From positions 1 to 32,694 of the forward strand of contig NZ_LNAM01000156.1 of the NCBI RefSeq assembly GCF_001461035.1: 32,694 nucleotides of DNA. Reading direction: 5' to 3'. The position numbers were made by a program, and so were the translations under genes. A model generated the notes under the pieces. The model was not told the DNA's origin. It saw nothing but the letters and a program-made list of their open reading frames with translations, and did not search any database. This DNA is from Acetivibrio ethanolgignens (lineage in GTDB: Bacteria > Bacillota > Clostridia > Lachnospirales > Lachnospiraceae). Shown here one piece after another: positions 23,452 through 30,850 of this stretch. Every line of letters starts with the position of its first letter. Position 1 is the first letter of the stretch.

Positions 23452-23718
23452 CTAGTTCCTGGCAAATCGGCTAAATTTCCATACAAGGATCGTATCAATC
23501 GGGTGATCCTTTAATTTGGCCAGGGCAATCATCCTCTGGAACTGAGGACGCTTATCCGCTTTACGGCCGGAGACACCAAGCTCCATGAAAATATATTCTT
23601 TCGGGATATAGTAGCTGTTACTCTTAGCATATTCCATCGCCTTATCAAGCTGAGACTCCGGGGAAAGCTCCCCCTGTAAATCCGTACTGATACGGACATA
23701 TACAGCGGCAGTTTCCGT
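23452..23718 (-). pseudogene. Serine recombinase N-terminal fragment, copy 2
   Basis: The frame reads ETAAVYVRISTDLQGELSPE and continues past the end of copy 1 through YIFMELGVSGRKADKRPQF to DTILVWKFSRFARN, the standard recombinase motif order. The start codon has become ACG, and after FARN a TAG stands where the family has a Gln codon; the rest is lost. It follows the XRE gene directly and lies just upstream of the hicAB promoter. Confidence 0.85.
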
Positions 23719-23719
23719 G

Positions 23720-23932
23720 TCAATCCTCCTGTTTTTTCAAAATCAAGGTAGCATCAAGGGCAGATACTATTCTTTGAAGCGTAATGATAGTAGGAACACT
23801 TTTTTTACTTTCAATACGGGCAATAACAGATTGTGTTAGTCCACAGGCAGCAGACAAGTCCTTTTGTGTCCATCCTTTTGTCTTTCTAAGTTCAATCATA
23901 TGATCAATCAAAATAATATATTGTTCTGGCAT
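23720..23932 (-). CDS. XRE-family helix-turn-helix protein
   Basis: 70 residues, essentially one HTH_3 domain: MIELRKTKGWTQKDLSAACG then LTQSVIARIESKKSVPTI, ending in the helix ALDATLILKK. Such short XRE proteins act as antitoxin or repressor in TA operons. I take the ATG at 23932 because the spacing from AAAGGAGG is best; the ATG one codon earlier is possible. The start overlaps the stop of the DUF2442 gene (ATGATG/TGA), so the genes are coupled. The palindrome before DUF4160 is its likely operator. Confidence 0.88.
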   Translation of the reverse strand: MPEQYIILIDHMIELRKTKGWTQKDLSAACGLTQSVIARIESKKSVPTIITLQRIVSALDATLILKKQED

Positions 23933-24291
23933 CATATCCCTCCTTTGATTGGCTGGCTGTCCATGTAACAACTATCAGGACACAAATCTATCTTATTTGA
24001 CCATACAACGGTACTGTCGATAGCGGGGTCAATGTCCCAGGAAACACAATGGGAGCTGTCTAAGTATACCCTTTTAAAATTTTCTATTTTTGAGAATGGT
24101 TCAAAAACCGTTCCAGGCAACAGAACAGGTTTCATATCTAAAAGCCTGACTTCTCCATTATCAAAATGAAGGGTCAGGGTAAAATCATCATTTGCTGTGA
24201 CTGCCTGTATAATTTTCCTGCCATTGGAAAAGTATTCAGCTGCTTTGGCATCAAAGCCTCTGGAAAGATAATAATTAATATCTTTATTCAT
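23932..24291 (-). CDS. DUF2442 domain-containing protein
   Basis: 119 residues from the ATG at 24291 (GGAGG 9 nt upstream). The C-terminal 80 residues match DUF2442: IIQAVTANDDFTLTLHFDNG then EVRLLDMKPVLL, GTVFEPFSKIENFKRVYLD and the signature VSWDIDPAIDS. The N-terminal 30 residues carry a YYLSRGFDAKAAEYFSNGR segment often seen in this family. DUF2442 proteins frequently sit beside DUF4160, as here, and such pairs are suspected TA modules; no activity is established. Confidence 0.88.
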   Translation of the reverse strand: MNKDINYYLSRGFDAKAAEYFSNGRKIIQAVTANDDFTLTLHFDNGEVRLLDMKPVLLPGTVFEPFSKIENFKRVYLDSSHCVSWDIDPAIDSTVVWSNKIDLCPDSCYMDSQPIKGGI

Positions 24292-24323
24292 AATCAAATA
24301 CCTCCATCTTAGAAGAGCCACTA

Positions 24324-24584
24324 TTATTTTAGTGGCTCTATAGGAAACAGCTCCTGCATATCTTCGGCGAGTTTCCAGTTTTCCATTAGCTCTTCGTGAT
24401 GAAAAGCGGCCCAGCCAAGAAGCATTTTTAATTGCTTGCTGGGAATGCCACCTTCCATTACCTCCAAATCATTGATAGAAACAATAACTTTTTTTCCTCC
24501 ATATGTGGCATGGAACTGTGACAGTTGATGTTCCCTCCAGTTAATATATACCTTGATTCCACGAAACATGCATATTGTTGGCAT
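24324..24584 (-). CDS. DUF4160 domain-containing protein
   Basis: 86 residues. Seen: MPTICMFRGIKVYINWREH, the conserved HQLSQFHATYGGKKVIVSI strand pair (with the HxxxHFH-like histidines partly kept) and WAAFHHEELMENWKLAED at the end. It is first in the DUF4160-DUF2442-XRE operon, with AAAGGAG before the ATG. Possible toxin component; the role is inferred from company. Confidence 0.88.
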   Translation of the reverse strand: MPTICMFRGIKVYINWREHQLSQFHATYGGKKVIVSINDLEVMEGGIPSKQLKMLLGWAAFHHEELMENWKLAEDMQELFPIEPLK

Positions 24585-24607
24585 TTCCTCATCTCCTTTA
24601 CTGTAAT

Positions 24608-24640
24608 TAAATTATAGCATATTCGCTATAATTTATACAA
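24608..24640 (-). promoter_or_regulatory. Promoter with overlapping palindromic operator of the DUF4160 operon
   Basis: A perfect 11-bp inverted repeat, TAAATTATAGC (24608-24618) with 24625-24635, spacer 6 nt. On the minus strand it contains the -10 box TATAAT (24616-24611); TTGTAT (24640-24635) is the -35 at 18 nt. Binding here would block transcription, as expected for control by the XRE protein. Confidence 0.7.
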
Positions 24641-24679
24641 TATAAAGTTAGGAAGCGTGCATACTAGGGATAGCGATAT

Positions 24680-24946
24680 TTATAAACTACATTTTTCGTC
24701 ATCTGATTGTACACTATCTGAAACGTCAGTGATGGAAGGCTCTACTATTGTTTCGATAGACTGTATTTGCATAGATTCTTTACAGGACGAAAGAATATCC
24801 ATTGCCGAAGTTAAAGAATCAAATGATACATTTAAACTATCAAGTTTTTCGCTTAATTCAATAGCTTTTTCTATATTTTTTAATTCTGCACTATTATTGT
24901 CAAGTCGAAGCTTATCTATTTCGAGTTGCTCTTTTTTTAATCTGAT
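24680..24946 (-). pseudogene. C-terminal fragment of a coiled-coil protein
   Basis: An open frame of 88 codons without a start: KKEQLEIDKLRLDNNSAELK, then KNIEKAIELSEKLDSLNVS, clearly heptad-like, and an acidic Ser-rich end (VSDSVQSDDEKCSL). A stop codon precedes it directly, so the front was deleted. The plus-strand frame over the same bases is its shadow. Family not recognised. Confidence 0.5.
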
Positions 24947-24968
24947 TTAATTGACAAGATGTCTTTAA

Positions 24969-25265
24969 TTATTTCTTAAATGCTAGGAACCTCAACGGAA
25001 AGAAATTTTCCTCTGCCCAGTCCTGGCTGGTCCTCTGCCGACGGACACTGACAGGACGGTAATCCGCAAGTGTCTCTGCGAATACAAAAATACTGCAGGT
25101 TCCACAACGGATATATTCAGAATCCAGCTTTTTATTATCCAGAGTCAGGAGAATCAAAACAGGTTTGGAAACACGTGCAGACAGAGTATTATCGTTGCTC
25201 ATTGCTAAAAGTTTTTCTTTCTCTTCTTGACTGAGAGAAACTGTATATGGAGTATGACGTCCCAT
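24969..25265 (-). pseudogene. IS630-family transposase remnant
   Basis: The N-terminus GRHTPYTVSLSQEEKEKLLA and ARVSKPVLILLTLD is the HTH start of an IS630 transposase. It is joined directly to DSEYIRCGTCSIFVFAETLA and SVRRQRTSQDWAEE from the middle of the same family, so roughly 130 residues, with the first catalytic Asp, are missing. After that the frame degrades. Start chosen at 25265 after GAAGG. Confidence 0.8.
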
Positions 25266-25384
25266 ATAAATTTCCTTCTTTCGTAAATGCATTTGGATAT
25301 GTATATGGCATCATACTTTGCCTTAGAAATCAACTTGCTGATACAGTAGGGGAAGGAATATTTTGCTTTTTTGTAATATAAGCA

Positions 25385-25412
25385 TTGAAAATGAACATAA
25401 TTATGGCATAAT
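25385..25412 (+). promoter_or_regulatory. Promoter of the second Phd/RelB-RelE operon
   Basis: TTGAAA (25385-25390), a 16-nt spacer and CATAAT (25407-25412). Confidence 0.55.
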
Positions 25413-25438
25413 TAATCCATAGTTAGGAGGTGCTATTT

Positions 25439-25699
25439 ATGCCACAAATTATTCCAATTAAAGATTTAAAAAACACATCAGAGATTTCTGATATGTGTCA
25501 CAAAGCAGAAGAGCCTATCTACATTACAAAAAATGGTTATGGTGATATGGTTATTATGAGTATGGAAATTTATGAGTCTACCATGAAACAACTCACTATG
25601 TATAGAGATATTGAAATTTCTGAAAAGCAGATTGAAGCAGGTCAGGTAAAAGATGCCAGAACAGCACTCAAAGAAATGAGGGCAAAGTATGGGCTATAA
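25439..25699 (+). CDS. Phd/YefM-RelB type antitoxin (second copy)
   Basis: 86 residues, start fixed by TAGGAGG. N-terminal MPQIIPIKDLKNTSEISD and EPIYITKNGYGDMVIMSME closely follow the antitoxin at 21359. The C-terminal half (ISEKQIEAGQVKDARTALKE) is different, implying another toxin partner. The stop overlaps the toxin start by 11 nt. Should bind its own promoter. Confidence 0.9.
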   Translation: MPQIIPIKDLKNTSEISDMCHKAEEPIYITKNGYGDMVIMSMEIYESTMKQLTMYRDIEISEKQIEAGQVKDARTALKEMRAKYGL

Positions 25700-25937
25700 A
25701 TTGGTTATTTCAGAATATGCGGAACATCTGCTAGACGATATTGATAGTATTTATGATAGGTTGGAAACAAATCCGTTTCAATTTTCACTTAGTAGAGACA
25801 TCTATTTAGCAAATAAGGGATATCATGAAGCAGTTGTTCCACAGATGGACTATGTTGTTATTTTTGATGTGAGAGTGGAAGTTGTAAATGTGGTTGGTGT
25901 TTTTCATCAATTGGAAAATTATCAAAGTAAGTTATAA
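25689..25937 (+). CDS. RelE/ParE-type toxin with internal deletion
   Basis: 82 residues. Start MGYKLVISEYAEHLLDDI, then directly IDSIYDRLETNPFQFSLSRD and ANKGYHEAVVPQMDYVVIFD, ending VVGVFHQLENYQSKL. Relatives that I remember are about 100 residues or more and have a second helix between HLLDD and IYDRLE; it is missing here, so about 20 codons seem to be deleted in frame. The strand region and C-terminus are intact. It may be inactive, and the operon may survive because the antitoxin is still useful. Confidence 0.78.
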   Translation: MGYKLVISEYAEHLLDDIDSIYDRLETNPFQFSLSRDIYLANKGYHEAVVPQMDYVVIFDVRVEVVNVVGVFHQLENYQSKL

Positions 25938-26101
25938 TGAGACAATGCAATAGCATTGATGTATATACCAGCGCTGGCTATATGCTCCGCATTGACTGTT
26001 GGAAAGCAGAAAAGAATTTAAAGACTACACCCGGATTAGACTGTGCATTAAACGCACCAGCAATTAATGAGCCATTGCAGATGTTGCGTCATCCAAAATG
26101 A
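25937..26101 (+). pseudogene. DUF6061-like fragment
   Basis: The ATG overlaps the toxin stop (TAATG). The frame reads MRQCNSIDVYTSAGYMLRID and KNLKTTPGLDCALNAPAI, wording I associate with the small DUF6061 family of mobile elements. It loses homology near 26070, where an ABC transporter fragment on the other strand begins, so its end is chimeric. Confidence 0.5.
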
Positions 26102-26280
26102 CAAGTTCGGAGTCTTCAAACCATAAGCGTGCTAATGCAAGTCTTTGTTTTTCTCCACCTGAAAAACAAGTACCTATACCAAATTTTCTTTTATTGTTCC
26201 ATCAAAAACAGGGGCATCCTGTGATAAATAACTAACTCTATCATACAAATTATTAAGACAAATTTTACTTAAATTTACAG
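26072..26280 (-). pseudogene. ABC transporter ATPase remnant
   Basis: On the minus strand one frame gives LYDRVSYLSQDAPVFDGTIK (Q-loop region). After a gap and frame change comes the ABC signature and Walker B, FSGGEKQRLALARLWFED then SELVILDDATSAM. Walker A and the membrane domain are absent. It resembles the ATPase half of an exporter of the MsbA/bacteriocin type. Confidence 0.75.
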
Positions 26281-26396
26281 GTGCACTGGAACTTGTTAAT
26301 CAGTTGCAGATGGGGTACATCATCATGTTACTAATGGTTGTGATAGCGGTTGTTCGTACCATTATTTTTTATGTGATGGATACAAAAGGAGTGTAG
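26280..26396 (+). pseudogene. C-terminal stub of a membrane protein
   Basis: An open frame without start: ALELVNQLQMGYIIMLLMVV then IAVVRTIIFYVMDTKGV and stop. One transmembrane helix. It ends 1 nt before an HTH gene start, as an upstream neighbour in an operon would. Identity unknown. Confidence 0.4.
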
Positions 26397-26397
26397 T

Positions 26398-26472
26398 ATG
26401 GCATTAAAAACAAAAATTAAGGAATATCGTGAACAGGCGGGAATGAAGCAAAACGGAGAGCTGAAACCATAG
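26398..26472 (+). pseudogene. XRE-type HTH gene, N-terminal stub
   Basis: ATG after AAAGGAG, reading MALKTKIKEYREQAGMKQ, the start of an HTH_3 protein, then breaking into unrelated NGELKP and stop. The break is the junction with the decayed flavodoxin/ferredoxin gene on the other strand. Confidence 0.6.
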
Positions 26473-26494
26473 CGTCATCCACTTTGCGGGCTGC

Positions 26495-27746
26495 CACGAC
26501 AAACGCATGAGTAAATAAATTGTGAACACGTCCCTTTTCTGGTAAAATGAAAAGAAAAGGGGTGTTAGAAAATGCAGGAATTATTAGATTGGATGGAATA
26601 CATTGAGGATAACCGTCAACAGAGAAAAGTTTGTCACAAGCTAAAAGATATTCTCGTAATTGTGCTTTTTGCCACACTTGCAAATGCAGATGATTGGGTC
26701 GAAATGGCATTGTTTGCAGAAAACTATCAGGATTATCTTCGAAAGTATATCGAATTGAAGAATGGGGTGCCATCGCATGATACGATTCGACGGGTGATGG
26801 GAATGATTGCACCAGAAATTCTGCAACAGCTTTATGGAAAATGGCAGGAACGGCTGAATCGAAAGGATGGCGAATTACTGAAAAAAATCATCTGTATTGA
26901 TGGGAAAACCATGCGTTCGAACAAACGTGGAGAGGAAAAACCTTCGCATGTTGTTTCAGCATGGAGTAAAGAGGATGGGTTCTGTTTGGGACAAAAGGCA
27001 GTGGAGCAAAAAAGTAATGAAATAACAGCAATCCCTGAGTTGTTGAATCAGATACAGATCAAAGGACAGATTATAACAATTGATGCCATGGGAACTCAGA
27101 CCGCAATCGCAGAAAAAATCAGACAGAAACGGGCGGATTATGTACTGGCGTTGAAGAAAAATCAAAGCAGTATGTATGAAGATGTTACGGAATATTTTGA
27201 AAAGGAAGAATTTTTAAGAGAGATTCGGAAAAGCGGGAATTATAAAAGGACGGAGGAAAAAGCCCATGGACAAATCGAAATACGGGAGTATTATCAGACA
27301 GAGGACATCCATTGGTTAAGTCGGAAGAAGGAGTGGAAAGGGCTGAAAAGTATTGGAATGGAAAAGAAAAGGATTGAGAAAGACGGAAGAAAAACGTATG
27401 AGTATCGGTATTTTATAAGCAGTTTGAAAGCCGATATAGAGCAGATAAGTCGTGCAGTAAGGGGACATTGGAGTATAGAAAGTATGCATTGGCATTTAGA
27501 CGTAACCTTTCGGGAAGACGCGAATAAGACTATAGATAAAATGGCAGCACAAAATCTGAATATTATAAGGAAATGGAGCCTGAGTATTTTGAAACCAGCA
27601 CAGATATCAAGACATAAGTTGTCAATGAGAAAGAAAAGGTTTGTTATTAGCTTGCGCCCAATTCAATACTTGGAAGAAATCTTAGAAGCTTAAAAAATAG
27701 TGAAAAACAAAATTGGTAAAGGATACTCATTCATGCGTTTGTCGTG
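26495..27746 (+). mobile_element. ISAs1-family insertion sequence, complete
   Basis: Perfect 16-bp terminal inverted repeats, CACGACAAACGCATGA at 26495-26510 and its complement at 27731-27746, give a 1252-bp element. The flanks are a 9-bp direct repeat GCGGGCTGC (26486-26494 and 27747-27755), a target-site duplication. One intact transposase gene lies within. Both ends and the gene are undamaged, so the insertion looks recent and possibly active. Confidence 0.9.
26572..27693 (+). CDS. ISAs1 family transposase
   Basis: 373 residues, full length. N-terminal DDE-associated domain (DWMEYIEDNRQQRKVCHKL, ILVIVLFATLANADDW), then the DDE core: D110 in ICIDGKTMRS, D171 in IITIDAMGTQ, and the C-terminal RGHWSIESMHWHLDVTFRED with the catalytic glutamate and the conserved HWHLDV. 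Start ATG after an AAGGGG-like site. No frameshift or stop is seen, so it should be functional. Confidence 0.95.
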   Translation: MQELLDWMEYIEDNRQQRKVCHKLKDILVIVLFATLANADDWVEMALFAENYQDYLRKYIELKNGVPSHDTIRRVMGMIAPEILQQLYGKWQERLNRKDGELLKKIICIDGKTMRSNKRGEEKPSHVVSAWSKEDGFCLGQKAVEQKSNEITAIPELLNQIQIKGQIITIDAMGTQTAIAEKIRQKRADYVLALKKNQSSMYEDVTEYFEKEEFLREIRKSGNYKRTEEKAHGQIEIREYYQTEDIHWLSRKKEWKGLKSIGMEKKRIEKDGRKTYEYRYFISSLKADIEQISRAVRGHWSIESMHWHLDVTFREDANKTIDKMAAQNLNIIRKWSLSILKPAQISRHKLSMRKKRFVISLRPIQYLEEILEA

Positions 27747-28248
27747 GCGGGCTGCTTGTGGGCATTGTTCAACGCAACGCATACAGGAAATACACTTTTC
27801 GCTGTCTGTAGTTCTTATTTGCTTTTGGAACCAGGCTTGCTACCCCGAATTTTTTATGAGGCCGATTGCCTGGTATCTGAAGGGCAGCTTCACAAACGGG
27901 ATTGTAAGCAGTTAATTTTTCGAGGATTTTCTTTGAGAAGGTATGTAGCTCTTCCACGTCCTGTGGGTCTGGTCCTTCTGTTGCATATTGATGCATAATG
28001 GAATGCTCCGCAATAGCAGCAATGGCGGAAATCACTTGAAAGTCGTATTTTTCCGCAATGTCATTCAGTTCGATTAATGTGTCTTCGTATGCACGATTGC
28101 CATAAGAAGGAACTGCGAGTAACACAATATCTTCCTTACTTAAACTTAGGGTAGTATAATCAAGATTTGCACCAATCATATCAAGAAAATGATGCAGTGT
28201 CAACATTTGCAGATTTTGTTATCACTATTTACTGCAAAAAGATTAAGG

Positions 28249-28277
28249 TTGTGGTAAGAATAAGGTTATTATATAAT
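28249..28277 (+). promoter_or_regulatory. Promoter of the spermidine synthase-like gene
   Basis: TTGTGG (28249-28254), a 17-nt spacer and TATAAT (28272-28277), 41 nt before the start codon. It marks the right edge of the island. Confidence 0.65.
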
Positions 28278-28317
28278 AAATAAAAAGAAATTCCATATCT
28301 TGAAAGTGAGGCAAAGG

Positions 28318-29931
28318 ATGATAGAAAAAAGACCCATCTTAAAAAATAAGATATATCTGTATCTGACAGAATTTTTTGCAGGTATGTCTGTTATGGCGGT
28401 AGAGCTGGGAGCAAGCAGGCTGTTGGCACCTTACTTTAGCTCATCACAGATTGTATGGACGATTATTATTGGTACGATTATGATTGCCATGGCATTAGGG
28501 AATATTTATGGTGGACGTAGTGCGGATAGGAATCCAAACCCGGATAGGCTGTATAGCAGAATTGTTATTGCAGCCATCTGGATAGCGGCGATTCCGGTCG
28601 TTGGTAAATATATAATTCTGGGCATATCTGCGGCATTGATATTTACCGTGAATAGTAATTTCCTGATTATTGCAGGCTTTGCCGCCTGCATGGTCATTTT
28701 TGTATTTCCTTTGTTCTTACTTGGCACAGTGACTCCTTCTCTTGTGAAATTCACAGTTGATAATCTGGACGACAATGGACGGCTAGTAGGTAATTTGAAT
28801 GCAGCAAATACGATTGGCAGTATTATAGGAACCTTTGTGCCGACCTTTATCAGCATTCCGGCAGTAGGGACATCAATTACCTTTCTGATTTTTGCGGGAA
28901 TATTGCTTGCCTTATCTGTGATTTACTTTGTGTCCTCGAAGGTTCATCCCAGGCAGATGAAGAAGGTGCCGGTTGGAATCCTTCTTTTTATTGTATGCTG
29001 TGTATTTGGGCATAACAATAGCTTTGCTTTCTGGCAGCAGAATCTGACCTATGAGGGGGAGTCAATTTATAATTATCTTCAGGTGTATGAGAATGAAAGA
29101 GAGGTTGTATTATCTACAAATGCGCTCTTTGGGGTGCAGTCCGTCTATCAAAAGGAAAAGGGGCTGACCGGTATGTATTATGACTATGCAATGGCTGCCC
29201 CTTATATGACGGGTGTCAAAGAGAAGGATGAATTAAATGTACTGATTCTGGGAAATGGCACCGGAACCTATGCAACCCAATGTAAACGTTATTTTGATAA
29301 TATGAATATTACGGGTGTTGAGCTTGACCAGAAGATTACAGACCTGGCAGTGGAATATTTTGAGCTTCCGGAGGATGTCGATGTGATAACCTATGATGGA
29401 CGGGCTTATCTGAATGTAATTGAGGATAAATATGATCTAATCATGGTAGATGCGTACCAGGATATTACCGTTCCCTTCCAGATGTCATCCGTTGAATTTT
29501 TCCGTCTTGTGAGGGAGCATTTAACCGATGACGGCGTTATGATTGTAAATATGAATATGCGTGGAACGAAAGAAGGCAATATCAATCAGTATCTGGCAGA
29601 CACCATTTCTAAGGTATTTTCCGAGGTATATACGGTGGATGTGGCAGCTTCAACAAATCGGGAGCTTTTTGCTTCCAATAATCCGGATATGCTGAAGTAT
29701 TTTGAGAATAATCTTAGGCTAGAAGAAAATGAAGAGCTTCTGGCTATGATGGATAGAATAGAAAAGGAGCTTGTTGCGTATGAACAGGGGAATTATCTGA
29801 TGGTAGATGATAAGGCCCCAGTGGAGCTTTTGGGAATGAAAGTGATTGATGAGCTGATTAAAAATGAAGTGGAATATTACCGTAATATTTATGAAGAGGG
29901 TGGAATATCTGCCCTGCTGGAGCAGCTATAG
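28318..29931 (+). CDS. Membrane-fused spermidine synthase-like protein
   Basis: 537 residues from the ATG at 28318 (GTGAGG upstream; a TTG six codons earlier is less likely). N-terminal half: seven or so transmembrane helices (FFAGMSVMAVELGASRLLAP, then LGNIYGGRSADR, LGTVTPSLVKF), an MFS-like module. C-terminal half, about 280-500: a Rossmann methyltransferase fold of the spermidine synthase type, with VLILGNGTGTYATQCKRYF, ITGVELDQKITDLA, DVITYDGRAYL and LIMVDAYQD. The acidic residues expected for decarboxylated-SAM/polyamine binding are partly present. Likely aminopropyl transfer or a related reaction at the membrane; the true substrate is unknown. Confidence 0.85.
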   Translation: MIEKRPILKNKIYLYLTEFFAGMSVMAVELGASRLLAPYFSSSQIVWTIIIGTIMIAMALGNIYGGRSADRNPNPDRLYSRIVIAAIWIAAIPVVGKYIILGISAALIFTVNSNFLIIAGFAACMVIFVFPLFLLGTVTPSLVKFTVDNLDDNGRLVGNLNAANTIGSIIGTFVPTFISIPAVGTSITFLIFAGILLALSVIYFVSSKVHPRQMKKVPVGILLFIVCCVFGHNNSFAFWQQNLTYEGESIYNYLQVYENEREVVLSTNALFGVQSVYQKEKGLTGMYYDYAMAAPYMTGVKEKDELNVLILGNGTGTYATQCKRYFDNMNITGVELDQKITDLAVEYFELPEDVDVITYDGRAYLNVIEDKYDLIMVDAYQDITVPFQMSSVEFFRLVREHLTDDGVMIVNMNMRGTKEGNINQYLADTISKVFSEVYTVDVAASTNRELFASNNPDMLKYFENNLRLEENEELLAMMDRIEKELVAYEQGNYLMVDDKAPVELLGMKVIDELIKNEVEYYRNIYEEGGISALLEQL

Positions 29932-29975
29932 TTTATGGAGGCATTTACCTGATGCCATTAATTAGGAGGATGATT

Positions 29976-30581
29976 ATGAAGGAAAAAATGCACAACTGCG
30001 AATTATATTACCCGAATGCGGAAGAAATTATGAAAGAACAGCTGCTTTGTCTTGAAAAGCTCTATGATTTTAATGCTACCCGCCCCCTGGAGGGTGAGAA
30101 GCGGACACAGATGCTCAAGGAAATGTTTGCTGAGATTGGAGAGGGCTGTTATATAGAGCCACCGCTGCATACTAACTGGGGCGGTCATCATGTACATTTC
30201 GGCAAGGGAATATATGCTAATTTTAATCTTACCCTTGTTGATGATACTCACATTTATGTCGAGGATTACACCATGTTTGGACCAAATGTTACAGTTGCAA
30301 CGGCAGGTCATCCTATTTTACCGGAACTGCGGGAAAAAGGATACCAGTACAATGCTCCTGTTTACATTGGAAGAAACTGCTGGATAGGTGCAGGTGTTGT
30401 GATTGTTCCAGGCATTAGGATAGGTGATAATGTGGTAGTTGGTGCAGGAAGTGTTGTTACAAAGGACTTGCCGGATAATGTTGTTGCTGTAGGAAATCCC
30501 TGCAGAGTGCTTCGGGAAGTGAATGAACATGACAGGGAATATTATTTTAAAGACAGAAAAATTGATTACGATAATTTGTGA
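29976..30581 (+). CDS. Sugar O-acetyltransferase (maltose/galactoside acetyltransferase type)
   Basis: 201 residues from the ATG at 29976 (AGGAGG upstream). Left-handed beta-helix acetyltransferase: N-terminal helical Mac domain (LCLEKLYDFNATRP), then hexapeptide repeats including GKGIYANFNLTLVDD, IYVEDYTMFGPNVTVATAGH with the catalytic histidine, and the C-terminal CWIGAGVVIVPGIRIGDNVV repeats and VAVGNPCRVLRE. It transfers acetyl from acetyl-CoA to a sugar hydroxyl; the acceptor is not fixed by sequence. Same strand as the preceding gene, 44 nt apart, probably one operon. Confidence 0.93.
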   Translation: MKEKMHNCELYYPNAEEIMKEQLLCLEKLYDFNATRPLEGEKRTQMLKEMFAEIGEGCYIEPPLHTNWGGHHVHFGKGIYANFNLTLVDDTHIYVEDYTMFGPNVTVATAGHPILPELREKGYQYNAPVYIGRNCWIGAGVVIVPGIRIGDNVVVGAGSVVTKDLPDNVVAVGNPCRVLREVNEHDREYYFKDRKIDYDNL

Positions 30582-30630
30582 TAGGAATAAAATTATCTGT
30601 TTCGTGCATACTGTTCGTGAGGTGATAGAA

Positions 30631-30777
30631 ATGAATAAAAAGCGGCAGGAAAAAGAAGAACAGCAGCGAAATCAGAATAAATTTAACTGTGTAACCAGAA
30701 AGGTAAAACCAGAAAATCAGAATCAGACCCATAATATCAGGTCGGAAGCAGTAGAACCAAAAAACAGACAGATATAA
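30631..30777 (+). CDS. Small basic hydrophilic protein, unknown
   Basis: 48 residues: MNKKRQEKEEQQRNQNKFNC, then basic and polar residues to VEPKNRQI. No hydrophobic segment and probably disordered. GAGGTGATAG precedes the ATG, and a strong terminator follows 17 nt after the stop, both supporting expression. A start further upstream in the acetyltransferase tail is unlikely. Function unknown. Confidence 0.6.
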   Translation: MNKKRQEKEEQQRNQNKFNCVTRKVKPENQNQTHNIRSEAVEPKNRQI

Positions 30778-30793
30778 ATATCATTAAGAAGAG

Positions 30794-30833
30794 CCCTTTT
30801 TACCAGATTAGTACCTTGGTAAAAAGGGTTTTT
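30794..30833 (+). terminator. Intrinsic terminator
   Basis: CCCTTTTTACCA (30794-30805) pairs perfectly with 30817-30828; loop of 11 nt; then TTTTT. Confidence 0.85.
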
Positions 30834-30850
30834 AGGGGAGAAATAAAAAT

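Larger units (their letters stand above)
26417..28206 (-). pseudogene. Flavodoxin/ferredoxin (EFR1-like) gene, broken and interrupted by an ISAs1 element
   Basis: Reading from 28206: FLDMIGANLDYTTLSLSKED, VLLAVPSYG joined straight to NRAYEDTLIELNDIAEKYDF (flavodoxin core lost in between), then EHSIMHQYA, EELHTFSKKI. After a frameshift near 27850 comes a 4Fe-4S motif, CISCMRCVEQCPQAAR. The reading resumes across the insertion as ARKVDDAMVSALRF near 26480. The IS occupies 26495-27746 plus one copy of its 9-bp duplication. The N-terminus is also missing. The gene was damaged by several events; their order relative to the IS is unknown. Confidence 0.75.

Noticed and set aside
24657-24950. 97-codon plus-strand frame
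   Set aside because: Ser/Ile-rich and without a ribosome binding site; it is the antisense of a coiled-coil fragment with normal codon use on the minus strand.
26417-26812. 131-codon minus-strand frame as an independent gene
   Set aside because: It joins antisense transposase sequence to the end of the broken ferredoxin gene; only the last 30 or so codons are meaningful.
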